NCBI GenBank assembly: GCA_006228005.1
Contig: VDHG01000037.1
Span: 1 to 64,000 of the forward strand
Direction of reading: 5' to 3'
DNA: 64,000 nt
Source: Testudinibacter crocodili
GTDB lineage: Bacteria; Pseudomonadota; Gammaproteobacteria; Enterobacterales; Pasteurellaceae
The position numbers and the translations under genes are program-made. Each line of letters starts with the position of its first letter. The stretch's first letter is position 1. The notes beneath the pieces are model-generated. The model searched no databases. It was not told where the DNA came from and saw nothing but the letters and a program-made list of their open reading frames with translations. Positions 54,029 through 62,730 of the stretch are shown in pieces.

Positions 54029-54061
54029 CCGAGGTAGTTAGCGTTGTCGGCACTACCTCGG
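54029..54061 (-). terminator. Intercistronic hairpin between ugpB and ugpA
   Basis: CCGAGGTAGT and ACTACCTCGG pair perfectly around a 13-base loop, followed in the transcript by TTCTTGTT. It probably stabilises the ugpB message or partly ends transcription. An uptake signal lies beside it near 54069. Confidence 0.75.
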
Positions 54062-54080
54062 CTTAAAACCGCACTTGAAC

Positions 54081-55382
54081 TTATTTCACCGTCTGCGCAA
54101 AACGCGACAGCAACTGATTACCGTCTTTTTCAATCACGCTCAACGCCTGATCAACCGTAGTTGCCCCTGTGAAGACTTTGGTTACTTCACTGCGGATCAC
54201 TTCACGAATTTGTGGATAGAAGCCCAAACGGTAGCCCTTGGTCCACTCGCCGCTCGGCAGATTTAACTGCAAAATACCCGTTTCTGCCGCTGGTTCCTGC
54301 TGATAATAGCCTTCCGCTTTCACTTTTTCATAAGCGGCAGTGGTAATTGGCACATAACCGGTCTCTTTATGCCAGTCCGCCTGTGTTTGCGGCAAACTCA
54401 AGAATTTAAAGAAATCGGTGGTACAAGCATTTTGCTCTTGGGCTTTGCCTGCAAACGCAAACAATGCCGCACCGCCGATAAAGGTGTGATATTCCTGACC
54501 TTTGGTGATCGAATCCCAATACGGCAGGTAGGTCGTGCCAAATTCAAAATCCGCTTGTGATTTGATTCCGCCGAAAGAACCGCTGGAGCCTAGCCACATC
54601 GCCACTTCACCTTTCTCAAACGGGGTTTGGTTATCGCCCCAGCCTTCGCCGTAGTAGCCATAGTAGCCTTTGTCTTTCCACTCTTTGAATTTGCTTAATT
54701 GCATTTTCATTTCAGGATTGTGGTAATTCAATTTGCTTGCCGGACCGTCGAAACCGTTATTCAAATCCGCTAATGGCAGATTGTTACGTGAATGGAAACT
54801 TTCAAACAAAATCCACGGCGAATGGGATTGCGAAAGTGCGGTATAACCCGCTTGTTTTAACTTCTCGGCAATCGCTTCAAACGCTTCCCAAGTTTTTGGC
54901 GGCTGCACCCCGGCTTTTTCCAATGCAGCTTTGTTGTAATACAAAATTGCTGCCGAAGAATTGAACGGCATACCGATCATTTTGCCCTGACTGTCGGCAT
55001 AGAAATTACGCACGCCCGGCAGATAATCGTTTTTATCAAATTCAACGCCGCTTTCAGCAAACAGATCCGCCACCGGAATCAAAGCTCCTTTAGCATTGAT
55101 GATTGTTGCAGAACCGGCATCATAAACTTGAATGATATTCGGCGCTTGTTTGGCACGGAAGGCGGCGATACCTGCGGTTAAAAGTTCTTCGTAGCTGCCT
55201 TTATAAATCGGATCGATTTTGCACTGGTTTTGTGAAGCATTGTAGCCTGCCGCCATCTTATTGACCGTTTCCCCCAGCTGTCCACCCATGGCGTGCCACC
55301 AAGTGACATTCGTAGCTGCGCTAGCAGAAAAAGAGACGGTTGCGCTGGCAAGTGCGGTAAGCAAAATTGACTTTTTTAACAT
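54081..55382 (-). CDS. ugpB: sn-Glycerol-3-phosphate-binding periplasmic protein UgpB
   Basis: The ~433-residue protein begins with a Sec signal peptide (MLKKSILLTALASATVSFSASA). The mature protein matches UgpB: TNVTWWHAMGGQLGETVNKMAAGYN, QNQCKIDPIYKGSYEELLTAGIAAFRAK and PGVRNFYADSQGKMIGMPFNSS. It captures glycerol-3-phosphate and glycerophosphodiesters for UgpAEC. Start ATG 55382 follows AAAGGA; the upstream extension to 55418 is not needed. It is the first gene of ugpBAEC and lies 74 bp downstream of a Pho box. Confidence 0.94.
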   Translation of the reverse strand: MLKKSILLTALASATVSFSASAATNVTWWHAMGGQLGETVNKMAAGYNASQNQCKIDPIYKGSYEELLTAGIAAFRAKQAPNIIQVYDAGSATIINAKGALIPVADLFAESGVEFDKNDYLPGVRNFYADSQGKMIGMPFNSSAAILYYNKAALEKAGVQPPKTWEAFEAIAEKLKQAGYTALSQSHSPWILFESFHSRNNLPLADLNNGFDGPASKLNYHNPEMKMQLSKFKEWKDKGYYGYYGEGWGDNQTPFEKGEVAMWLGSSGSFGGIKSQADFEFGTTYLPYWDSITKGQEYHTFIGGAALFAFAGKAQEQNACTTDFFKFLSLPQTQADWHKETGYVPITTAAYEKVKAEGYYQQEPAAETGILQLNLPSGEWTKGYRLGFYPQIREVIRSEVTKVFTGATTVDQALSVIEKDGNQLLSRFAQTVK

Positions 55383-55455
55383 AAACAATCCTTTTATGAA
55401 TGGTATGCGAAATAACATTGACTCAACATTGAGCGAGGTTACTCTAACAAAGAAT

Positions 55456-55474
55456 TGTTACATTTTTATGACTG
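55456..55474 (-). promoter_or_regulatory. Pho box upstream of ugpB
   Basis: On the minus strand CAGTCATAAAAATGTAACA matches the PhoB box CTGTCATAAAACTGTCACA at 16 of 19 positions, with the two CTGTCA-like halves in direct orientation. It lies 74 bp upstream of ugpB. The ugp operon of E. coli is PhoB-activated, which agrees. Confidence 0.65.
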
Positions 55475-55553
55475 TTAAAATTTGGCTAACCGCATACCAT
55501 CTGCATAATTTAGGGCAAAATTACATATCATCACATCTAGCAACATATAAATG

Positions 55554-55656
55554 CATATTAATAAATATATTAAAATATCTTGTGATAATGTCTCACCGAT
55601 CACAATAAATCTTCAGGCATATCGATACATATTAATGAATATCTTAAAATACTTTG
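55554..55656 (+). repeat. Imperfect 29-bp direct repeats in the ATPase gene promoter region
   Basis: CATATTAATAAATATATTAA... (55554-55582) recurs as CATATTAATGAATATCTTAA... (55628-55656) with 25 of 29 positions identical. A partial third match (TTAAAATA) lies at 55698-55705. An inverted repeat TTGTGAT-N12-ATCACAA lies between at 55580-55605. The 340-bp region 55383-55724 holds no gene apart from this. Confidence 0.6.
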
Positions 55657-55695
55657 CTACTATGACGTGGATCATTAATTAAGCTAAAATACATA

Positions 55696-55712
55696 CCTTA
55701 AAATATTTAAGG
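55696..55712 (+). promoter_or_regulatory. Palindrome just before the ATPase gene
   Basis: CCTTAAA-ATA-TTTAAGG is a perfect palindrome 13 bp upstream of the start codon, partly covering the ribosome binding region. It could be an operator for self-regulation. Confidence 0.45.
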
Positions 55713-55724
55713 CAGGATTATTCT

Positions 55725-56921
55725 ATGGATGCAATCAAAAATCCTTTTGTTCCTGGCGCAGGCACATCACCGCCAGAACTTGCAGGACGTGAAGCCATTA
55801 TTGAAACGGCAACCGTCAGTATCAAACGGGCAAGTTTGGGCAATCAAAGCCGATCGCAAATGCTACTGGGGTTGCGTGGTGTAGGGAAAACGGTATTACT
55901 TAACCATTTAGATGATATTGCACAACAAAACCAGCACATTACCAGCTTTATTGAAGCCAATGAAAATATTAATTTAATTGAAGTGCTTCAATCTGAAATC
56001 CAACAAGTTCTGAAGAAGTTATCCCGAATTGAAGCAATTAAAGACAAAGCCATGCGTGGCTTTTCCGTGCTTAAATCATTTTTATCGAATTTTAATTTTG
56101 AAATTAGTGGGATCTCTATTGAAATCGAACCAGAACTAGGCAGTGCCGACAGCGGCAAACTGGAATCCGATCTTTCTGAACTTTTTGTCGTCCTTGGAGA
56201 GTTGGCAAAAGAAGGCAAAAAACCATGGACTATTCTGATTGATGAAGTGCAATACCTGAACAAAACTGATTTAGCGGCGTTTATTGTTGCACTACATAAA
56301 TGTAATCAAAAAAATCTACCGATTTTATTTTTTGGTGCCGGACTACCACAAGTTGCCGCAATGTCTGGCGATGCAAAATCTTATGCTGAACGACTGTTTA
56401 GTTACCCTTCTATCGGTGCATTAACCGAAGCCGAAGCCGCTAAAGCGATCAAAAATCCGATTGAACATTTGGGTGAATCCATTTCCGATAAAGCATTAGC
56501 TTTGATTTATCAAAAAACAAAAGGCTATCCTTATTTCCTGCAAGAGTGGGGTTCACAAGTTTGGGATCATGCTATTAGCGGTTCAACAATCTCAAAAACT
56601 GATGTTATCAATGCATCGCAACAGGTTTTTGATCATTTAGATCACGGTTTTTTTAGTGTCCGTTTGGATCGATTAACGAATGCTGAACGAGATTATGTAA
56701 TTGCGATGGCATCATTAGGCAATGGCCCTTACAAAACACCTGAAATTGCCGCTATTCTCGGCAAGAAAAATTCTGCATTGAGCAATGTAAGACAGGGTAT
56801 TATTAATAAAGGGATGATTTACAGTCCAACTTATGGCGAGTTACATTTTACTGTCCCATTGTTTGACGATTTTTTAAGACGAACTTTTGTACAACACCAT
56901 TTTATTCAAAGAACAATATAA
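55725..56921 (+). CDS. Orphan AAA-type ATPase, possibly regulatory or defence-related
   Basis: The 398-residue protein has a Walker A motif near residue 50 (MLLGLRGVGKTVLLNHL) and Walker B WTILIDEVQYLNKTD. A sensor-like FFGAGLPQVAAMSG follows, and a C-terminal winged-helix-like region (TNAERDYVIAMASLGNGPYKTPEIAAILGKKNSALSNVRQ). This layout is that of ORC/Cdc6- or STAND-like ATPases found as single genes in many bacteria, function unknown. It starts MDAIKNPFVPGAGTSPPELAGRE. It is AT-richer than its neighbours and sits between ugp and tamA, as an inserted gene would. Confidence 0.8.
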   Translation: MDAIKNPFVPGAGTSPPELAGREAIIETATVSIKRASLGNQSRSQMLLGLRGVGKTVLLNHLDDIAQQNQHITSFIEANENINLIEVLQSEIQQVLKKLSRIEAIKDKAMRGFSVLKSFLSNFNFEISGISIEIEPELGSADSGKLESDLSELFVVLGELAKEGKKPWTILIDEVQYLNKTDLAAFIVALHKCNQKNLPILFFGAGLPQVAAMSGDAKSYAERLFSYPSIGALTEAEAAKAIKNPIEHLGESISDKALALIYQKTKGYPYFLQEWGSQVWDHAISGSTISKTDVINASQQVFDHLDHGFFSVRLDRLTNAERDYVIAMASLGNGPYKTPEIAAILGKKNSALSNVRQGIINKGMIYSPTYGELHFTVPLFDDFLRRTFVQHHFIQRTI

Positions 56922-56937
56922 CCAATTTGGAGTTGCT

Positions 56938-58716
56938 GTGAAATTATTTAAACGTTTGTTATTCACCGGAAAGATCACCCGTTTGCTACTGCTTGGTTGC
57001 ACTGTATTACTGCCAGCACTTCCCCTAAAAGCGCTGGCTCAAGGGCAAACCGTTTTACTACGGGTGCAAGGCATCGACAACCCAGAATTGAGCAAGAATG
57101 TTCGAATTTATCTATCGCAATTGAGTAATGATGAAGCCGACGGTTCGGAACGTTATCAATATTTAGTGCGACAAACCATTGAAAATGCATTGCGGGCATT
57201 GGGCTATTTCAATAATCAGATTGAGTTTCAACTGCAACCACGCCCAGCGCCAGCCAAAGATCTGCTGTTTGCCAACGTTACTTTGGCAAAACCGGTGAAA
57301 AATGCACAACCGGAAATCCAAATTTTAGGCGATGCCGCACAGGATCCGGAATTTATCAAACTGAACCAAACCTTGCCCGCCGTGGGCTCGGTGCTGAATC
57401 AAGGCAGCTATGACGCCTACAAATCCGGTCTGCAAAATTTAGCTGCCAAACGGGGCTATTTTGATGCAGATTTTGTGTTGTCTCAGTTACTCGTCAGCCC
57501 CGACGAACACAAAGCAGTGTGGCATATCGTGTTCAACAGTGGTGAACGCTACCGCTACGGCGATATCAGTTTTTCCCATTCGCAAATTCGTGAAGATTAT
57601 CTGCGTAACATGTTGTCAATTGAACGTGGTGAGCCTTATCTGATTAATGATCTTTCCACCCTGACAGCCAACTACACCGCCAGCAATTGGTTCAGTTCGG
57701 TATTGCTGGAACCGCACTTGGATGCGGCTGCCAAGCAGGTTGATTTAGGCGTGCTGCTGCGTCCGAAAAAGAAAAACAGCATTGAATTGGGAATTGGTTA
57801 TTCCACCGATGTGGGACCGCGTTTACAAATCGGCTGGAGCAAGCCTTGGATCAACAGCCGTGGTCACAGCTTCCGCAGTAACTTGTATCTGTCGGCACCA
57901 CAACAAACGGTTGAAGCCACTTATCGCGTTCCACTGCTATCCAACCCGATGAATTATTATTACGAGTTTTCCGGTGGTATGGAGCGAGAAAACAACAATG
58001 ATACCAAATCCAGCACCATTACGCTCGCCGGTTTGCGCTACTGGAATCACAGCAGCGGTTGGCAATATTTCGCTGGTCTGCGTGCTCGTTATGACGACTT
58101 CACCCAAGCGGATATTTCGCACAAAACCTTGTTGCTGTACCCGACCGTCGGCTTCAACCGGACTCGACTGCGTGGCGGCATGTTCCCGACATGGGGTGAT
58201 GCACAGAATCTGACCTTTAATATCGGGCGCAAAATGTGGGGCTCAGATGTGGACTTTTTCAGCGTGCGCGCCTCTTCTGCCTGGATCCGTACCTATCAGA
58301 CCAACCACCGCTTCCTGACCCGCTTTGAAATCGGCTATCTGAATACCAATGAGTTGGAACGGATTCCACCGGCATTACGCTATTTTGCCGGCGGCGATCG
58401 CAGTATTCGTGGTTACGGCTATAAAAAAGTGTCGCCGAAAGATGAAGAAGGCAAGTTGATCGGCGCTTCACGCATGGCAATCGCCAATTTTGAATATCAA
58501 TATCAAGTCTATTCCGACTGGTGGGCGGCGGTATTTTATGACACCGGCTTGGCGGCGAATAGTTTCTCCAGCGCCGAACTGCGCTCCGGTGCCGGCGTTG
58601 GTGTACGCTGGGCATCACCGATCGGTGCGGTCAAATTTGATATTGCGACCCCGATTCGTGATAAAGACAATAGCAAAAATATCCAATTTTACATCGGCTT
58701 AGGCACGGAGTTGTAA
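56938..58716 (+). CDS. tamA: Translocation and assembly module outer membrane protein TamA
   Basis: The 592-residue protein has a signal peptide (LLGCTVLLPALPLKALAQ) and three POTRA-like domains. The C-terminal barrel is of the Omp85 type, with the conserved motif FAGGDRSIRGYGYKKVSP (the VRGF/RIRGY loop). The barrel end is VGVRWASPIGAVKFDIA to YIGLGTEL. With TamB it helps assemble some outer membrane proteins. GTG 56938 is used because GGAG precedes it by five bases; the longer frame from 56887 overlaps the ATPase gene. It overlaps tamB by one base (TAATG). Confidence 0.94.
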   Translation: MKLFKRLLFTGKITRLLLLGCTVLLPALPLKALAQGQTVLLRVQGIDNPELSKNVRIYLSQLSNDEADGSERYQYLVRQTIENALRALGYFNNQIEFQLQPRPAPAKDLLFANVTLAKPVKNAQPEIQILGDAAQDPEFIKLNQTLPAVGSVLNQGSYDAYKSGLQNLAAKRGYFDADFVLSQLLVSPDEHKAVWHIVFNSGERYRYGDISFSHSQIREDYLRNMLSIERGEPYLINDLSTLTANYTASNWFSSVLLEPHLDAAAKQVDLGVLLRPKKKNSIELGIGYSTDVGPRLQIGWSKPWINSRGHSFRSNLYLSAPQQTVEATYRVPLLSNPMNYYYEFSGGMERENNNDTKSSTITLAGLRYWNHSSGWQYFAGLRARYDDFTQADISHKTLLLYPTVGFNRTRLRGGMFPTWGDAQNLTFNIGRKMWGSDVDFFSVRASSAWIRTYQTNHRFLTRFEIGYLNTNELERIPPALRYFAGGDRSIRGYGYKKVSPKDEEGKLIGASRMAIANFEYQYQVYSDWWAAVFYDTGLAANSFSSAELRSGAGVGVRWASPIGAVKFDIATPIRDKDNSKNIQFYIGLGTEL

Positions 58717-61700
58717 TGAACACAAAACATCACCCAACACAACAGTCCGAACAACAACCAGATCAAACAATAGAAAAAACAGCCCCCGATCACGCTGAAA
58801 CGACTAGTGCGCCAGCTAAACGCAAAAAGTGCGGTTGGCGCAAGTGGCTGTGTGCTATTCTCGGCTTATTGTTGGCTTTGGTGCTGGGATTAATGGCCTT
58901 ATTGAGCAGCGGTTACGGTCAGCGTGGCTTGTTAAAACTGGCAGACAAGTGGCTGGACGAGCTGAAAATCGAACAAGTCAGCGGCAATTTAAGCGACGGC
59001 TTGCTGTTGCACAATCTGGGATATCACAGTCAAGGCATCTCAGTTTCGGTGGCGCAAGCACGTGCGCAGTTACAATTTTCTTGTTTGTGGCAACGCCGTT
59101 TGTGCATTGATGATGTCAGCCTGCAACAGGTCAATGTCGGGATCGATACCGCACTTTTACCACCGTCCGACGAGAGCCAGCCTGCGTCGAGTGAAATGCG
59201 ACGTATCACGCTGCCGCTTGGGATTGAGGTGAACAATGTCAGCTTAAGTGAGGTCAACACCCAAGTTGACAATATGCACGTGGCGTTAAATCGCTTCCAA
59301 ACCGCACTTTCGTTAAATAATCAACAGGGGCTGACTATTCAACCAACTGAAATTCAACAGTTGCTGGTCACGATGTCAGGAGACAAAACGCAACAAGCAA
59401 CACATGAAACCACTCAAGCCGAAAACAGCACAGCACCGATTGACTGGCAAGCGCTGCAACAGCAGCTGACAAAACCACTATTCGCTGAGCTTCAGCAGGT
59501 CATTCTGCCATTTGATATTCATCTGTTGGGGCTGCACGGTCGTGACTGGCACTATCTCGAACAGCGTGAAAACGGATTGAACATCGCCATTCCGACAGTC
59601 GATCTGTTGGCTGATGCCAGCGGCGAGCAAGTACAACTGCAACAACTGAAAATCAACAGTGATCTGCTCGACCTCAATGGGCAAGGCTCGATCACCTTGG
59701 CACAGGATTTTCCGCTGAATGTCCAAATTGATGCAGATATTTATCCATTGCTGCAAAACGAAGTGTTGTTGCTGCCACAAAGTGCGGTCAAGCTGCGCTT
59801 AGACGGCGCATTAAAACAAACCACTGTATTACAGCTTGAAACCCAAGGGGCAGCCGATCTGCAACTCGACGGACAATTTCAACTGAATCAAGCGAACAAT
59901 CCGTTTCAAATCCATCTAACTAGTCCGTTGTTGCGCTATCCATTTACCGATGCCGAACAAACAACGGGCGCACCACCGCCGCAAGTGCGGTTACAAAATC
60001 TGGATTTACAGCTGCACGGCGATTTGGCGCAATACCACATTGCATTATCCGGACAAGCTGACGGGCAAGATATTCCGCCAGCCAATCTCCAGTTGAACGC
60101 ACAGGGTACGATTGCCGATCTTCAGATTCAACAACTGTTGGTCGAGGCTTTCAAAGGCAAGCTGGATCTGCAGGGTAACCTGGCATGGCGTAACGGCGTA
60201 ACGTGGCAAAGTGCGGTCAAACTGGACGGCATTGATACTCGCGATTATCTGCCGGAATGGAAAGCGCTATTGAACGGCGGGCTGCAAACACAAGGTGCGG
60301 TCAACGGCGAACAGTGGCAAGTGCAGTTGAGCGATGTGGCAATTAACGGACGTTTGAATAATCAAACATTGCAATTGAGCGGCAACCTGCAAAGCCGTAA
60401 CGAACAATTGCTGAATGCAGATCAACTGAAGTTGGTCTATGGCAACAATACCATTCTGTTAAACGGTCATATTGACCAACAATCCAACCTACAAGCCGAT
60501 ATTGATGCGCCGAATCTGGCAGGGCTGTTGCCACAATTATCGGCTTCGTTAAACGGTCGCATCAACGTTCAGGGCAGCGTGCAAAAACCGTCTGCGGATA
60601 TTGATCTCATCAGCAAAAATATTGATTATCAGGACTTCCAACTGCGCAATTTGAGTGTCAAAGGCAAAATTGATATGGACGAAATAATTGCCGGTGCACT
60701 GTACCTCAATTTGAACTCGTTTCAATATGGCGACATCAAGCTGCAACAAACCAAATTGATTGCCGAAGGCAACGAAAAAAATCATAAGCTGAACCTGCGC
60801 ACGGGCGGCGATCCGGTATCGGGTACCTTGAATATTTACGGCAGTTTTGATCGCGCTAGCGAACTTTGGCAAGGTACTTTAAGCCAAATTCGCCTGAACT
60901 CACCGGTCGGTGACTGGCGCAATAACCAAAACCTGCAACTCAGTTTTAATGCTGCCAAAACCGAAGCCGATATTTCTGCACACTGTTGGGTCAACCAACA
61001 AGCACAGCTCTGTTTTCCACAGCCGTTCAAAGCCGGCATTCAGGGCGACATTCCGTTTGAGTTGAAACAGATCAATCTGGCGATGGTCAACAGTTTTTTA
61101 GAAAAAAACAGCCAAGCATCCGGCATCGTCAACGGCAAAGGCAGTGTCGCTTGGTACAGCGACAAACCGTTTCAATTGGCGCTGGCACTCGACAGCAACG
61201 AACTGGGCTTTAAACAGCGGATCGATTACCGCACTTTCCAAATTACGCTGAATAATTTGAATATCAATAGCCAAATTCAGGACAATAACCTGACCTTAAA
61301 GGCACAAACCGACATCAATCGACAAGGAAAATTGGTAACCAATTTGACGATTGGCGATCTGGCGACAAGCCGTCAGTTGTCTGGCGACATTCAATTACAA
61401 CGTTTCAATTTAAACCTGCTCAGCCAATTGTTAGCCAAAGGCGAGTCGATTAACGGCAATATTAACAGTAACTTAAAGCTGGGTGGCAATTTACAAGCGC
61501 CGTTACTGCACGGCAATTTTAATCTGGATTCACTACGCGCCAAAATGTATGCAATGCCGTTTGCTATCAGCGACGGGCAGCTTAACCTGACGTTTAATGG
61601 CACCAACTCAACCCTCAATGGCGTCATAAAAACGCCGGATAGCCAATTAAATCTGACTGGCTCCGCTTCTTGGCGCTCGCTGGAGCAATGGCAAGCACAA

Positions 61701-62678
61701 ATTGCCGCACAAGCCAATCGCTTCCGGCTCGATTTACCCGGAATCGCCAAAATTGATGTCAGCCCGAATGTGGAAGCCAAAGTCACACCACAGCTCTTAA
61801 GTCTGACTGGCAATGTTGATGTGCCTTGGGCGCGCATTGAAATCGAGGAACTGCCGGAAAGTGCGGTCGGCAACAGCAGTGATTTGGTGATTGTCGATAA
61901 CAAAAATCGGGCAGCGATCCGTCAAGCGTTGCAAACATCAACCCTTCAGCAACAAAATGGCATGTTGATCTCCTCCAATATTATGCTGAATATCGGCAAT
62001 GATGTATTGCTGGACGCCTACGGTTTGAAAGCCAACCTGAACGGAACGTTATCTGTGCGCCAAGAGAAAATGCTAGGGCTATACGGACAAGTGAATATTC
62101 AAAATGGGCGTTACGCCTCGTTCGGGCAAGATTTATTGATACGGCGCGGACAAATCAGCTTTTCCGGCTTAGCATCACAACCGTTCCTCAATATCGAAGC
62201 CATTCGTAACCCAGAAGCGATGGAAAACAGCAAAGTCGTTGCCGGGATCAAAGTGACCGGTATCGCCGAACAACCGGATGTAGTCGTGTTCTCCGAACCG
62301 GGCATGTCGCAAGACGAAGCATTGTCATATCTCTTAACAGGGCGTGGCTTAAGCAGCAGCGGTGATTCAGCTTCCAGTGCCTCAATTGGCGCCGCCATGT
62401 TGGGCTTAGGGCTTGCCAAAAGCGGGAAACTGGTGGGTGGCATCGGCGAAGCCTTTGGCATCAGCGATTTATCCTTAGATACCGCCGGCATCGGCGACAG
62501 TTCGCAAGTGGTGGTCAGCGGTAATATAACCCCTCGCCTGCAAGTAAAATATGGTGTTGGTCTGTTTCAGCCATTGGCAGAGCTGACTTTACGTTATAAG
62601 ATATTACCACAACTCTATTTACAATCGGTTTCAGGGGTGAACCAAGCATTTGATTTGCTGTACCAATTCGAATTTTAA
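58716..62678 (+). CDS. tamB: Translocation and assembly module inner membrane protein TamB
   Basis: The 1320-residue protein has an N-terminal hydrophilic stretch of about 38 residues, one membrane helix (WLCAILGLLLALVLGLMALLS) and a very long beta-rich periplasmic body. It ends in the DUF490 domain with GQVNIQNGRYASFGQDLLIRRGQISFSG, VTGIAEQPDVVVFSEPGMSQDEALSYLLTGRG and LQVKYGVGLFQPLAELTLRYKI. TamB bridges the inner membrane to TamA. The uncharged hydrophilic N-tail (QQSEQQPDQTIEKTAPDH) before the helix is longer than in E. coli. It is translationally coupled to tamA. Confidence 0.94.
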   Translation: MNTKHHPTQQSEQQPDQTIEKTAPDHAETTSAPAKRKKCGWRKWLCAILGLLLALVLGLMALLSSGYGQRGLLKLADKWLDELKIEQVSGNLSDGLLLHNLGYHSQGISVSVAQARAQLQFSCLWQRRLCIDDVSLQQVNVGIDTALLPPSDESQPASSEMRRITLPLGIEVNNVSLSEVNTQVDNMHVALNRFQTALSLNNQQGLTIQPTEIQQLLVTMSGDKTQQATHETTQAENSTAPIDWQALQQQLTKPLFAELQQVILPFDIHLLGLHGRDWHYLEQRENGLNIAIPTVDLLADASGEQVQLQQLKINSDLLDLNGQGSITLAQDFPLNVQIDADIYPLLQNEVLLLPQSAVKLRLDGALKQTTVLQLETQGAADLQLDGQFQLNQANNPFQIHLTSPLLRYPFTDAEQTTGAPPPQVRLQNLDLQLHGDLAQYHIALSGQADGQDIPPANLQLNAQGTIADLQIQQLLVEAFKGKLDLQGNLAWRNGVTWQSAVKLDGIDTRDYLPEWKALLNGGLQTQGAVNGEQWQVQLSDVAINGRLNNQTLQLSGNLQSRNEQLLNADQLKLVYGNNTILLNGHIDQQSNLQADIDAPNLAGLLPQLSASLNGRINVQGSVQKPSADIDLISKNIDYQDFQLRNLSVKGKIDMDEIIAGALYLNLNSFQYGDIKLQQTKLIAEGNEKNHKLNLRTGGDPVSGTLNIYGSFDRASELWQGTLSQIRLNSPVGDWRNNQNLQLSFNAAKTEADISAHCWVNQQAQLCFPQPFKAGIQGDIPFELKQINLAMVNSFLEKNSQASGIVNGKGSVAWYSDKPFQLALALDSNELGFKQRIDYRTFQITLNNLNINSQIQDNNLTLKAQTDINRQGKLVTNLTIGDLATSRQLSGDIQLQRFNLNLLSQLLAKGESINGNINSNLKLGGNLQAPLLHGNFNLDSLRAKMYAMPFAISDGQLNLTFNGTNSTLNGVIKTPDSQLNLTGSASWRSLEQWQAQIAAQANRFRLDLPGIAKIDVSPNVEAKVTPQLLSLTGNVDVPWARIEIEELPESAVGNSSDLVIVDNKNRAAIRQALQTSTLQQQNGMLISSNIMLNIGNDVLLDAYGLKANLNGTLSVRQEKMLGLYGQVNIQNGRYASFGQDLLIRRGQISFSGLASQPFLNIEAIRNPEAMENSKVVAGIKVTGIAEQPDVVVFSEPGMSQDEALSYLLTGRGLSSSGDSASSASIGAAMLGLGLAKSGKLVGGIGEAFGISDLSLDTAGIGDSSQVVVSGNITPRLQVKYGVGLFQPLAELTLRYKILPQLYLQSVSGVNQAFDLLYQFEF

Positions 62679-62684
62679 AACTAA

Positions 62685-62700
62685 AGCGTGCTAACACGCT
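62685..62700 (+). terminator. Weak hairpin after tamB
   Basis: AGCGTG-CTAA-CACGCT forms a perfect six-bp hairpin, 7 bp after the tamB stop. It is followed by an A/T-rich stretch without a clear T run. Part of the tamB transcript may continue into ppk1. Confidence 0.45.
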
Positions 62701-62730
62701 GTATTATAAAAATAGTCAAAAGGAGAAAAC

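Noticed and set aside
55580..55605. CRP site upstream of the orphan ATPase
   Set aside because: The TTGTGAT/ATCACAA arms are 12 bases apart, too far for the N6 spacer of a CRP site, so it is listed only as an inverted repeat.
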